Positions 22,534-33,259 of a DNA stretch of 64,000 nucleotides are shown here, in pieces. The stretch's first letter is position 1. The number at the start of each line of letters is the position of its first letter. The position numbers were made by a program, and so were the translations under genes. Origin of the DNA: Hippophae tibetana (lineage: Eukaryota; Streptophyta; Magnoliopsida; Rosales; Elaeagnaceae); NCBI GenBank assembly GCA_037013495.1, contig CM072805.1, positions 16,278,601-16,342,600 on the forward strand, in the 5' to 3' direction. The notes beneath the pieces are model-generated. The model ran no database searches. It saw nothing but the letters and a program-made list of their open reading frames with translations, and was not told the origin of the DNA.

Positions 22534-23130
22534 TCAGAATTTTTTAATGGTTTTTTTATCCAAAGATGTAGTTAAGTATTCTACATATAATTTGGTTATT
22601 GATGGGTCGCTTAACTTAAGGATTTTATTTTGAAGTTGTTCATCTTCTTCCTTAGTTAATACATTAATATTTTCATCAGAGGAATCTAAATTTCTTGTTG
22701 CAAGTTCATCATCCTGGGGATTTGATTCTTCATCTGTCCATTGGTGAGACTCAGATGATGAGGATGGATCTACCATTAGTGCAGATATTTTGGCTAAGGT
22801 GTCTTCTTCAAGTTTTAATTCGTGAAACTTTTTAGACATCTTACAATAATTTTCAGTGTGACATTTCTTGCCACATTTATAACATTGGAATTCTTTGAAG
22901 TTTTTAAAGGGTTTTTTTATGATGTTTAGATACCTTATTAAATTTGTTTGTATAAGGTTTATTATAAAAATTCATTCTCTTTTCAAAGAATGGTTTTCCT
23001 GATTTTGAAAATTTCTTATAAGTTTTATGTGATTCCTTATAAGGTTTTGTTTTGTTTTTACTGCAAGTTCCCTCGCAGGTTTTATCCATAGAAAGATTAC
23101 TATCAAATTGTTTGCAGAATGATCCAATTT
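22534..23130 (-). pseudogene. Zinc knuckle and flanking basic region of viral copy C
   Basis: The knuckle at 22884-22843 reads CYKCGKKCHTENYC: the C-x2-C-x4-H-x4-C spacing is kept, but the residue before the His is Cys. A Lys-rich segment precedes it and an acidic tail follows. At 22716-22714 the codon is CAG where copy B has TAG. Confidence 0.8.
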
Positions 23131-23482
23131 CTCTTTTGGAAACTTTTAGTTACAATTTCATTTGTTTTTGGATTTTCGAATCTTGACAAATTTGAAGACC
23201 CTGATTTGGGGCAAAAATGATCAATTGACTGTAGGTTAGTTGATCATATGTGATGATGTGATTCCCATAAGTTTCGCGTATTTTATTTCTGGTTTTCTCA
23301 CCTAAGAATGGAGGAAGTCCTAATAGGAATTTCTCCTTCTAGAATGGTTGAATAAAGTCATCTCTTAACATAACTCTAGACAGAAATGTAGTTTTATAAT
23401 TTTGAAAATCGTTTATCTTCTTACATTTTATGTTGGAAAGAAGATCAACGTTTTTATCTTTTAAATGGGATGGATCCCCTAT
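23131..23482 (-). pseudogene. Capsid remnant of viral copy C
   Basis: On the minus strand, broken frames match the part of copy B between 14330 and 14640 (capsid C-terminal part and the following basic region). Homology stops near 23482, where low-complexity AT-rich DNA begins, giving the right edge of the viral cluster. Confidence 0.65.
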
Positions 23483-23778
23483 TCGTCATATATATATTTG
23501 TTTTTGTAAAATTGTATCTTTTAATTAATAAACATATTATTTTTATTATATATTTTAATTAATTAATATTTGACTTTTACCGTAGATAAATTATATTATT
23601 TCCTAAACTAAATGATCGTACCCTTTGACAAAAAAATAGAAAAATAAAGAAATCATTGTACCTGATCGTTAACTGATTCTATGTGTGTTCATATTTTTTA
23701 ATTCATGTTTCGTACATGAACTATTTTTTTTAGGTCTTAGAATTTGAACTTTTTACTTGCAAAAATAAGTTTAGATAT
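23483..23778. other. AT-rich spacer, nothing recognised
   Basis: Low-complexity AT-rich sequence between viral copy C and the MITE-like element. No gene or repeat was recognised. Confidence 0.5.
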
Positions 23779-24612
23779 AACTAAGGTGGCGTTTGGTTCG
23801 TGGAATGGAATCGAAATCGGAATCGGAATGAAATGTAATGGAAAGGAAACAATATTGTTTGGTTTGACCACTGGAATCAAGCTCGGAATCAAGATTACAG
23901 TGTTTGGTTTGTCACTGAAATGGAATGAAAAAAACTGTAAATTACCTTAATATCTCTACATTCAGTAAAGTTCAAATAATGTCATTTAATTACTATTTTT
24001 TCGTAAGATAAAATAAATTATTGAAATCATTATTTTTCTAAAGAATTATTACTTAATTAAAAATAAATATATTATTAAAATTATTATTTTTCAAAATAGG
24101 GTTTAGGGTTTTGAGGTTTGGGATGTGGGATTTAGGGTTTAGGGATTTAGGATTTAGGGATTTAGGATTTGGAGTTATATTTATGGGTTAAGGTTTAGGG
24201 TTAAAATTATTATTTTTCTAAAAAGGGTTTACGGTTTTAGAATTTTGGATTTAGGGTTTAGGGTTTTAGGATTTGGAATTTAGGGTTTAGGATTTATCTT
24301 TTAGGGCTTAGGGTTTTGGGATTTATGTTTTAGGGTTTAGGGTTTAGGGATTTGGGGTTTAGGATTTGGGTTTAGGGTTTAGGGTTTTGGAATTTTGGAA
24401 TTTGGGTTTAAGGTTATATTTTAGGCAAGGGTAAAATTGGAAAAAAAAAGTTTAAATGAGAATGAAATTACGATTACTAAGGGAGGAGAAGGAATTGTGA
24501 TTCCTTCTCCTTTAGTAATCGATTCCATTCCGTTCGCCTATTCCATCCCACCAAACACAAAATAAAAGGAATCAATTTTGATTCCTTTCCATTCCCTCCA
24601 ACCATAGGGTAA
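23779..24612. mobile_element. MITE-like element with imperfect inverted ends and telomere-like core
   Basis: The left end contains GGCGTTTGGTTCGTGGAATG and repeated GGAATGGAATCG words. The right end contains the inverse, CGATTCCATTCCG and CCAAACAC. This GTTTGGTT...AACCAAAC type of non-coding element is common in plants. I see no transposase and cannot fix the target duplication. The core is the telomere-like block described next. Confidence 0.45.
24095..24425. repeat. Degenerate interstitial telomere-like repeats (TTTAGGG)n
   Basis: About 330 bp built from TTTAGGG and close variants such as GGTTTAG, GGATTTAGG and GGTTTTGGG. The plant telomere unit is TTTAGGG. The array is too degenerate and too deeply embedded to be a chromosome end. 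Confidence 0.85.
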
Positions 24613-24744
24613 CTGTGCATAGAGTCAGCCAAAATCTAGGCAACCATTCACCCTCTTATATATCCAACGTATTATCACGTACGTAACACCTACTTCATAT
24701 CGGTTGTTTTATTATACCCAAGAGACTTACTATATAGTATAATT

Positions 24745-25318
24745 GTAGAATGTTAATGATCATGTAATTGTTTAACGAGTAAGATAATATACTCAACTTT
24801 GATAGAAGAATATATACACTTTTACATTTATAAAAGAGACATATTTAGAGTTAATAGTAGAAAATTAGTCGTCTAGATATGAGTTCGAAGTGTATTATTA
24901 TATATGTGCATGAGTTAATTAATATATAAAAAAATTATAATATTCTCGTAAAATATAAAGGAGAAATATCTAATTTCATACAAAAAAGCAAAAAGTAAAA
25001 AAAATTAGTAGAAAAATGATATTATTTTTTTTATTTACAAGTTTTAAAGATATAATAATTTTATTTTCAAAATATTTGTTTTCATATTCTCATTATAACA
25101 TGGGGTGTACAAAGTTGAGTTGGTTCGATTTTGAACTAAAAATGAAATCAACCTAATCTAATTGTTATTAAAAAAAAAATAGAAATAGAACCTTAAAACA
25201 TATCCTAACTGAACTACTAAAATTGGGCCTGTTCAGTTTGGTTGCATTGAATTTTAAATTTTTTTATTTTTCTCTCTAGATTGTGGTTATAAATTTTTAT
25301 GTAAACTTTATGCCTATA

Positions 25319-25358
<40 letters not shown>

Positions 25359-25735
25359 GATATCACAATTTTTTAATGTTTAAATTAAATAGTAATCCAT
25401 GCAAACATATTAATTTAAATATTTTTATCTATATCATGCACATAAATATAACTAAAAGAAAAAAATATAGAATTGTAGATGAATGGAATATATGTTATGA
25501 CTTTAATCTTTTAAATGGAAGAAAATATGAAAAATCTAAATCTAAATATAAATATATATATATATATATATAAGTATATGATTGAGATTGATTATCTAAA
25601 ATTTAAAACAAAATTAATCCAATAATACTTTATATTCATAAAATTAGGTTTGGTAATTTTTACATATTTTTGTTACGATATTATGTTAGAAAACATAATA
25701 TGCCTTATTAATAATGGATATTTTGTTTAAATTTA
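24745..25735. repeat. Dispersed repeat, copy 1
   Basis: Homologous in direct orientation to 50755-52260. Shared words include GAATGTTAATGATCATGTAA, AAGTATTTGTTTTCATATTC-like text, GGGGTGTAC and, to the right, TATTTTGTTTAAATTTAATG. The part from about 25105 has GGTTGGTTCGA-like ends facing each other in copy 2. It contains a TA tract at 25321-25356 and a second at 25553-25572. No coding region is seen; the class is unknown. Confidence 0.6.
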
Positions 25736-26185
25736 ATGTGAATATTAATTAAAAATATATAATTGAATAAATAAATTATTTAGAGAAAAAAATTTAAAGT
25801 AATAAATTAAAAAAATAAAATTAAAACTTTAATTGAGAAATGAAATATTTACCCTTCCAATAAATGCAAACAAAATCTCCCACCATAAATGAAAATTATA
25901 AAATTAAGAGAATCTTTTTAAAATTTAAAAGAAAATTCATAAATATGTACCAAAAATTCCAAAAATATTTAATAAATCAAAATTTAATTAATTGTATGTC
26001 TTGAAAAGCTTTTATATATTTTTACTTTAAACCCTGATGCAAGTTCAAAAATACAAGGTACATTTGTTTTTTTTATAATAACATAAAAAAAAATTTATAA
26101 GATAAAAGTCAAAGATATAAATAACTAGATTAAATAAAAATATTAATGTTTTTGGTAAACTACCAAAAAATTCCCCTTAATTTTC
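25736..26185. other. AT-rich upstream region of the S-protein homologue gene
   Basis: Very AT-rich, no coding sequence recognised. It probably contains the promoter of the gene at 26246. Confidence 0.4.
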
Positions 26186-26188
26186 ATC

Positions 26189-26195
26189 TATAAAA
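26189..26195 (+). promoter_or_regulatory. Candidate TATA box
   Basis: TATAAAA lies 51-57 bp upstream of the start codon at 26246, a normal distance for a plant gene with a short 5' leader. Confidence 0.5.
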
Positions 26196-26245
26196 CAAAT
26201 GTAAGACTAGACTAAAAGCACATATTACCTGAATCGAAATTCAAA

Positions 26246-26686
26246 ATGTTGAAGTTGTTGAGTTATTTTATCTTCTTTTTTCTCGTTTCAATATTTTCAT
26301 TCACCACAGCACTACCAAAAGAGCAACTCGATACCAACTATAATTCATTGACCACTACCACTGTTCATATTCTCAATGCACTGTCTAACAACTCATCATC
26401 AGAAACTTCAGACGTGAAGATCAGTTGTGTGTCAAGGGACAACATTTATGTTGTGGGTCAAACTCTTAAAGAAGGTGAAGAATGTGAATGGGTTGTGAAA
26501 GATAGAGTTAATTTGTATTACTGTGAAGCTCTCTGGACAAAATATATGGCTTCCTGGAATGGGTTTCAGAAAAAGAGGGACTCAGGTCATTTATCAGTTT
26601 ATTGGAGGATACAAGAAGATGGGTTTTTTATGAGCTGGAATAATAATTCTACTTGGACCAAAAAGGCTGTTTGGGAAACTGAATGA
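26246..26686 (+). CDS. S-protein homologue (plant self-incompatibility S1 family), secreted
   Basis: The uninterrupted 146-residue frame starts with a hydrophobic signal peptide (residues 1-22, LLSYFIFFFLVSIFSF then TALP). The mature part begins with VHILNALSNN and VKISCVSRDN and ends with VYWRIQEDGFFMSW and WTKKAVWE, the hallmark first and last strands of the S1/SPH fold. Cysteines fall at 61, 80 and 93. Family members are small secreted proteins. The poppy S1 protein is a pollen-rejection ligand, but most SPH proteins in other plants have no known role. The gene has no intron, as is usual for the family, and length is typical. It is the only intact-looking gene in the window. Expression cannot be judged from sequence. 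Confidence 0.9.
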   Translation: MLKLLSYFIFFFLVSIFSFTTALPKEQLDTNYNSLTTTTVHILNALSNNSSSETSDVKISCVSRDNIYVVGQTLKEGEECEWVVKDRVNLYYCEALWTKYMASWNGFQKKRDSGHLSVYWRIQEDGFFMSWNNNSTWTKKAVWETE

Positions 26687-27518
26687 TTTTACTTTTTTTA
26701 ACCCAGCATGTGTTTTTCCCCCTACAATAAGTATTATGCAATATTGATTTACTAGCAGCAAAAAAAAAAAAAACGAGTCAATGATTCAATTCTCTATCTC
26801 TAGGTCTCTGTTTTCTTTTTCAGTCATTTGGTTTATGAGACCAACCTGATCATCTTATATACACTTGCCTCTTAATTTAAACTTTGTTAACGTAGGGTTG
26901 TTATGAATTAAAACCACAAAAATTATGAGTATTTGATTTGTCTTTTTCTTTTTTTTCTTTTTTTTTTCTCAAAACTTTGTATTTATTTTTAAGTTATATA
27001 ATATTTAGAAGGATATGTTTATTTAAAACATAAGGTAAATCATTTCAATAATAAAAAATATATTTATATTACCATTTATTTATTTTTTTACTGTAAAATA
27101 AGTATTTTTTCAATTTTTTCTTTGACTTTAAATAATAACAATACCATTGAATTTTATTACCATTCAGTTTTATTACTTTTTTTTAAGCGAAATTGCGAAT
27201 CAAGCTTTTCATTTGAACTATATTTACTTGCTTTTTACCAACAGTTAATTATATATTATGATGTTTAGACATGTGACTCAAAAGTAGTTACTTTTACAAG
27301 TAATTTATTATATATTATGATCTTGAGACATGTGACGACTCAAAAGTAAAAACTAATATTCTTATAATATTGGTTGTTATCGTACCGGTTCTTTTGCTAT
27401 ATTTCTTTTCTAATAATATAATCGGGTCTTTATTTAAACAAATTTTGTCGATTAAATTTCATTCGAAGATATTAATTGTGTAACCATGTATTGTACACAG
27501 AAGAAATACAATAAATTG

Positions 27519-27555
<37 letters not shown>

Positions 27556-27880
27556 CCAATTTTCATAATGTTATTCACGTGAAAACTTTTTAGCCTTTAA
27601 AATCCTACTTTTAGGCACGGGCTTTACTTTTGATTCGGACATTGATACATAAAATAAAATTCTATCCTATGCTCAAACATCTTATTATTACATAAAATAA
27701 AATAGCATACTAAAAATAAGATAATAAATGGATTCCTGATATCCACATAAATAAGAAGTTAATTTAAATTTTAGCAAATTTAATTTAATTTTTGGTACTA
27801 AAGTAAACTAAAAGGTATTAAAATGAGCAGGCCAACCAAGCGCCGCCCCATTAATCAATGGAAAATTTTAATTATCATAA
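26687..27880. other. Gene-free AT-rich DNA with TA microsatellite
   Basis: No coding sequence recognised. It contains a short A run at 26760-26773 and a (TA)n tract at about 27522-27552. Confidence 0.5.
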
Positions 27881-27931
27881 ATTTGTTATATATATATATA
27901 TATATATGATGTGATAAAGAATAATTAAATA

Positions 27932-27969
<38 letters not shown>

Positions 27970-28000
27970 TGATAAAGAATAATTAAATAGTATAACTTTA
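27881..28000. repeat. Tandem duplication carrying a TA tract
   Basis: The word GATGTGATAAAGAATAATTA, followed by AATAGTATA, occurs twice (at about 27908 and 27965), each time preceded by a (TA)n run. It looks like a local duplication of roughly 57 bp anchored on the microsatellite. Confidence 0.85.
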
Positions 28001-29490
28001 AATAATTATATTAAATAAGATTTTAATATGGAATTATGTATTTGTGATTTGTATAATAATATTATTGATTGATACTTCATACTAAGACCAACCTATTGAT
28101 TTGTGTAGGTTAGAGTGTACCGAACCTCTAATTTTTTTAATCTAGTTCTTTTTAAGCTAATTAATAATAACTTTTATTAATTATATTTAAATTTCTTCAT
28201 TTTCTTCATTAATTTAATTTATTTTTTAATTTAAAACTAATAACTTTCATAAGAATATGAAGACTTTTTTTTCCTTTATTTATTATTTTTAGATAAGAAA
28301 AGAAATAAATTGCTATATTGACTATTATTTTGAATAAAAAAAATAAAGAAATAAATTACATTATATGAAATTTCATTTTTCCTCTTAAAAGACCAAACTC
28401 AATTTTTTTTTAGAAAACCATAAGTAATAAAACAACGTTTTAGATAAGGCGAGAACAAGTTTTTAAAGACCATATTTTTTTTTGAATAAAAAATATAGTA
28501 AATAAATTCTAAAAAAAACTCTATATAATTATTTTTTAATATTAAAATAATTTTATATTAGAATTAGAAAAAAAAAACTTTCAATTTACTATTTTTCTTA
28601 ATAATAACACTAACTTGTCTCCATTTTGATTAGTACTTTTTTCATTTTTTTCATAAATAACATTTAACCAAAAAATAAATAATACTTACTAAATGACTAT
28701 CCATCTTCTCATTAATAGATAAACTTGAAAGGTAATCAATAAATAAAAAAAGTGAGATTGCTGGCACCTCTCATTTTATTGTTTTTAAATTCTATTTATT
28801 GTTAAATTTAAAATTGTAAAATATACCATTTTATTTTTAATATATTTATTATATATTAATTAATATTTGTGAACGCTACTTTGAACAATTTCTAAAATAA
28901 GTAATAAATATATAGTTAAAAAAATGAGATTTGACAATAACTATACCCTAAAAAATAACAAGCTAGCACTTTCCATCTTTTTAATTTTAGTTTTCTTTTT
29001 TAACCATATATAATACACTTTAAATTCAGTCTTTAAATAAGGAAAAAAAAAGTAGTAAACCTTAATTTTCGTTTACCAATTGGGATTTCAAACTTTTACA
29101 TACAAATTAAAAGCAACATTTTAGAATAAATTAAAAAATATATTAATTAAGTATATATTACATTCAATTATTTTTATCTTTATTATCATAACTTCAAAAA
29201 GAAAAAAAATTGAAAACTTCCAAAAAAAAACTACACTTAAACAAGTTAATGGCCACTTGGCCAATCCAATCCAGCACATGATCTACTTGTGTCGGGCAAC
29301 TTGAAAATTCTATTACTTTACATATGAGATAAGGGGTCATCAGAGAAAACACCATCGATCTATAAATGACATGTCCCCTTTTAACAAAATTGTGATCTAA
29401 CTAGACCTTTTAGTATCAAAGTGATCTTGGACTCTCAGTGAAAGAATATGTACCAGGAAAAAGAAAATAGTAAAATAAAGTAGACGTACA
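28001..29490. other. AT-rich spacer, no gene recognised
   Basis: About 1.5 kb of very AT-rich DNA without convincing coding potential, RNA gene or repeat structure. Confidence 0.5.
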
Positions 29491-29760
29491 TGTTACGTGA
29501 AGAAATTTTAAAGAGGTAAGAGAAGAGAAAATTTGAAAAAGAAAAATTGAAAAAGAGAGATAAATTGTATAATATTTCTTATCTCATTCTTAAAATAACT
29601 ATGATTATATATAATATTACAAGAAAATTAAAGAAAGCAAAAGATTTGTGTGAAAAAAATGGGTGAGTGTGTGAGGGAGCACCTCTCCCTAACAACCTAG
29701 TGGTTCCCTTCCCCTTATGTAACCACCCTTGTACCAAGCCACTCAATTCACCACATAAGC
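29491..29760 (-). repeat. 3' LTR of the gene-capturing retroelement
   Basis: About 270 bp, closely matching 33593-33795 joined to 39327-39380. The end at 29760 has lost the canonical terminal CA (it reads CATAAGC, against CATAACA in the other LTR). Confidence 0.85.
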
Positions 29761-29859
29761 GGGGTATGTATTGAAGGAAAAAACATTCTAGCGACATTAC
29801 TTAGCATCTTATCAATCATATGCTCAACAACATATGCTTTGAGACCATCCATCCAATTA

Positions 29860-30268
29860 TCACAACCAACTCTGTCACTGAATTGTTCCTTCTTGTTCTT
29901 TCTCTTGAACTCCAGGCAAGGTGGTTCACCATTCTGTTATTAAAATCTTCACCTTTGAGGTTAGAAATCAAAATATTCTTTTCTCCAATATTGGTAACTT
30001 TCTTGTCCAAACTACAAGCAATGATCGCAATGATTGGCTCATTAAAGATACGCATATCGTTAAGACTAGCAATTACACCACCCTCATTGGTGACCTGACG
30101 CTGGGAGTCATTGAGACATGCAGGAACAGTGACAACGACATTTGTTATCTTAACACTAAGGTAAGCCTCTACAATCTTACACATCTTAATGAGAACTAGG
30201 AAAAAGATCTCTTTCACAGTAATTTGCTTCCCTTCACCTTTGTAGTTAACTACAATTATAGGCTTGTT
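29860..30268 (-). pseudogene. Captured HSP70 fragment (nucleotide-binding domain)
   Basis: On the minus strand the frame reads KPIIVVNYKGE, VTVPACLNDSQRQVT, GVIASLNDMRIFNEP and GEDFNNRMVNHL, all diagnostic of the HSP70 ATPase domain. The phosphate-binding segment between FDLGGG and GEDF is deleted, and key residues are altered (IFNEPIIAIIA for the usual RIINEPTAAAIA). It is fused in frame to the E1 fragment upstream. The last stretch to about 29816 is of unknown origin. A functional chaperone is excluded. It is the last of five host pieces in the retroelement. Confidence 0.9.
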
Positions 30269-30985
30269 AACCTCAGGTCTACTATAATTATTAGCGCTCA
30301 AGTTGGCAAGACTAGCAAACATGTCCATATGGTTGTTGGTATCATCATCCTTCTTCAACTGAATTGGTTTCATCTTGAAGCCAAGTGGGAACTTTTTCCA
30401 GCCAAGTTCTAACTTTATGATCAACTTCATAATTATCTTTGCATCATTAGCAAATGCAATCGTGAGATTAGTACCCTTCTTATTTGTCACAATTTTGACA
30501 TCTTTCTTGGGCTGGAATTTGAGGGTCCTTACTCTGTCCACACCTTCAGTTGATTTCTTTAGTTCTTTAACCCAATCAAGAATGGAAATCCGAATTGTCT
30601 CTACTTGAAGTATTGTTGCAGCCCTTACGAAGTGGAGGTGGCCAGGATCAGCAGGTGAAAACTACAGAGGTTGGGGAAATCGTTTAGGAGTAGACCATAA
30701 TGGTATCCTAGTACTTGTTGTAGCACGTTCAGAGAAATTATAGATCCATTGCTTCACCCGATTAGTAACGTCTTCTCCCAACTGTAGGCGAGCCCAGTTA
30801 ATGCAATCTTGAAATTTTTCACATTTTTTTTGTGTCAAGGCACTCAAGCACAATTTCCCATTTACCTCTTGCTTGTGTATCACCCGCATTTATTATTTCA
30901 CTAATATATTCAACTAGATTAAAAAGGTATGCATTCACTTCAATAGGAATCTTCTCAAGAAAACCCCCCAACTTGGACCAGGCTC
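30268..30985 (-). pseudogene. Captured ubiquitin-activating enzyme E1 fragment
   Basis: On the minus strand the sequence reads FLEKIPIEVNAYL, INAGDTQAR, FQDCINWARL, WSTPKRFPQPL, then DPGHLHFVRAA, FQPKKDVKIVT and DDDTNNHMD, which is the order of a plant UBA1 protein from the second catalytic cysteine half-domain to the start of the last adenylation segment. A TAG interrupts it at 30659-30657, where a CTG-CAG context suggests a lost Gln. E1 activates ubiquitin with ATP; this fragment lacks both the first half and the C-terminal ubiquitin-fold domain. It reads through without intron-like gaps. The join to HSP70 is in frame. Confidence 0.9.
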
Positions 30986-31985
30986 CTCCATCAATTGCTA
31001 GTTTGGGATAAACTCTGGAAGTGATACAAGTCTTTCCTTTCGCACCAAAACTCTCAATGATTGAATGATCAATTAAGCTTCTTAATGATATCTTCTCATG
31101 AAGTGGATCTATGTCAACAACAGCTCCATAGGTTGTTTTGTCAAGATTTTCCCTCAAAGAAGACCTGTTTTGATCACTACACATTAGAACAACATATTTC
31201 TAATTGTTTCTTAATATGCAAAAGAACACAACAGTTTGTTCTTCTAAATTATTAGAAGCCAACACAAGCAAACTGAATGGTCCAATTGTGCCGTCGGTAG
31301 AGGCATCCTTTTGACTGCATAGCAATTGTGGATAAACTAAACTTGGGTCTATTGACTCAATATTTTCTATATTCATCCCATCAAATGAAACTTCCACATC
31401 CACCTGTGAATCTGTGATACCAAAAATTTCAAAAATTGATCCAACTTTGAGCTCCTTATCATAAATACTGAGTTTTTCACCACGAAGTCTCTATATTTTT
31501 TTGACAAGCTAATGTACTGAGTTCTTTCCAGATTTACTTAGAAAAATAGTTCTAGGAATGGCCTGAAGACAAGCCCATCCTTTAACATATGCATCTGAAT
31601 CACTATTTGATTCATTCACCCAAACCTATAGTATCCTCCTCCTATTAGCACCATCATAGAAGGTTTTGGAAGCATTAAACTTTCCATAATCATATCTCAG
31701 ATTTGTACTAACACCGATGAAGTTGAAATCAGCCACAAATTTTTCTGTTTCAGGCAGGTACTTTCCAAGTAAATAATAGTTATGTTTGTTGTCAAAGAAG
31801 TTTGTCTTCAACATATGTTTGTAAGATTCACCCTAGTTAGATGTCTCAATTCCATTTGTGTTACTAGTACTAATAGGAAAGATAATCTATACATTTCCAC
31901 ATTCTAGTTTTTGAAGATAAGTGAAAAGGATCCTCAGACCTAGTCCAGTTTATCTTAGGAACTACCAAATTTTGGACTTCACGAC
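30985..31985 (-). pseudogene. Captured vacuolar acid invertase fragment
   Basis: On the minus strand the sequence reads [13 protein letters not shown], then NKHNYYLLGKYLPETEKF, GVSTNLRYDYGKFNASKTF, WVNESNSD, LCSQKDAST, GPFSLLVLASNNLEE and SLIDHSIIESFGAKGKTCI. This is the C-terminal half of a plant GH32 vacuolar invertase (sucrose cleavage), from the middle of the beta-propeller into the beta-sandwich. The N-terminal catalytic NDPNG motif is absent. Several stops interrupt it. Exons that are separate in plant invertase genes follow each other without gaps, so the source was spliced RNA. Confidence 0.92.
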
Positions 31986-32781
31986 TTAAGGAGTCAATTC
32001 CAGTGTACATAATGACAAGTTTAAGAGAATCATACCTTCCAAAGTACAACCCCAGGTTCACAATGATTTCAACACAAGAAAGGTTGAACCCACGGTAAGG
32101 GCCAGCAATACCCTCAGTTTCTTGAGTCTTTTTGTAGACACCAACTAAACCATAAAATGTTCTTTCTCTTCCTTTCTTTGCAGCCTTTGAATCATCAGCC
32201 AAGCGGTTCCTAACATAGTCCAAGGAGTAGACAAGGAAAGAGGAAGAGACACTAGCATCAATACCAGAATTCCAGCTTCCAGCAACCCATTCGTAGTAAT
32301 CCTTTCGATCTTTCTTAAAGTTAAATAGTCTCTTAAAGTAAACTCTGATTGTCTTTTTGAAGGAGTCATCCATGTCTTTATAATATTTATGAAGCCTACC
32401 CAATTTCATCATCTCATCCTGATTTTGAATCTACAGTTTAACATATTTGATTGGGGCAACAACCGTTTGGGACACATCAGTAGGAACTCCACTTGTAAGG
32501 AATTCAATAAGGAAGTTTCCTTGTTCGACAGGCCCAAGAACAAAATTCAGGAACAATGATGATTGAACCTTAGATAGGTCAGTAAGAGCTCCACATGTTG
32601 GGGAAGATCGATTCCACAATGCAAGGTTTGAGTAGTTTCTATAAGCATACTGCCTCTACTGCACATCTGGTCCTCGAAAACCCCTATAACAGTTTTGAGC
32701 AAGTGAAAATCTTAGAAGTCAGATGGAGCTGCTCAACATTTTTTTTGAACAATAGTTCGTTGTTGCTGCTTATCAACCATT
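31985..32781 (-). pseudogene. Captured mitochondrial ADP/ATP carrier fragment
   Basis: On the minus strand, from MVDKQQQ at 32781, the sequence follows a plant adenine nucleotide translocator: a presequence with CGALTDLSK, then [65 protein letters not shown] and [13 protein letters not shown]. About 30 residues between KKTI and YFKRLF are missing. The carrier exchanges ADP and ATP across the inner mitochondrial membrane. The fragment ends after four of the six helices and then joins the invertase piece. The PX[DE]xx[RK] signature is eroded (APIKYVK) and stops are present. Confidence 0.92.
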
Positions 32782-32859
32782 CGTTTATGGGCACGTAGAA
32801 ACCCCTTTGAGCTTATCTTTTTTACTGTGAAAGAAGTAGAGAAGAATAAGGATAATTAT

Positions 32860-33245
32860 GGAGCTATAGTTAAGACGCGAGAGTATCACTTCTGGTTAAC
32901 CTTAGTCTTACGGTAACACCAACGCCAGATCTTAGTGGGAACGAACATGCGGCCCCCCCGACATTTATTTCCTAAAGTACCCTCGCCAACCCTAAAAGTA
33001 CCACCACTAGGAACACTAAGGATACGAGGAACAATGCTTCTGTTACTCTATGATTCAACAGAGGCTTGGTGGCTGACCTTCTCACTAACGGCGTAGGGTT
33101 TCCATTTGTTCTTGGAGTGAACGAAGTTGGTAATGTCAGGTTGAATTGACGCCTTCAAGGCGTCAAGCGAAGCAAGGGTTTGGGCATTATTAGTAGCCCT
33201 GTTACCTACGAGAGATGGGATAGTGATGTGAGGACGAGAAGCGAA
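32860..33245 (-). pseudogene. Captured ribosomal protein L4 fragment (N-terminal)
   Basis: On the minus strand the sequence reads ASRPHITIPSLVG, KASIQPDITNFVHS, KPYAVSEKVSHQAS (then a stop), [16 protein letters not shown], and [15 protein letters not shown]. This is the N-terminal third of cytosolic 60S ribosomal protein L4 (uL4). The stop at the position of the SWG motif and frame changes make it non-functional. It is the first host piece after the element's own leader frame and has the same orientation as the others. Confidence 0.9.
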
Positions 33246-33259
33246 AGCTACTATAGAGG

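Larger units (their letters stand above)
19038..23482 (-). other. Endogenous caulimovirid copy C, partial
   Basis: Minus-strand viral segment from within the capsid region (about 23480) through zinc knuckle and protease into the reverse transcriptase, where it stops at about 19040. The RNase H and the second ORF are absent, and so are the leader and the movement protein. A complete solo LTR interrupts the reverse transcriptase. It is close in sequence to copy B. Confidence 0.85.

Noticed and set aside
24095..24425. A true telomere or chromosome end.
   Set aside because: Units are degenerate, the block is short, and normal sequence continues on both sides.
29820..30608. Plus-strand frames opposite the E1-HSP70 fragment.
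   Set aside because: They are shadows of the minus-strand coding fragment and have no motif of their own.
30268..32781. Separate invertase, carrier and E1 genes in a cluster.
   Set aside because: Each is partial, they are fused end to end, lack introns, contain stops and are bracketed by LTRs with a primer site.
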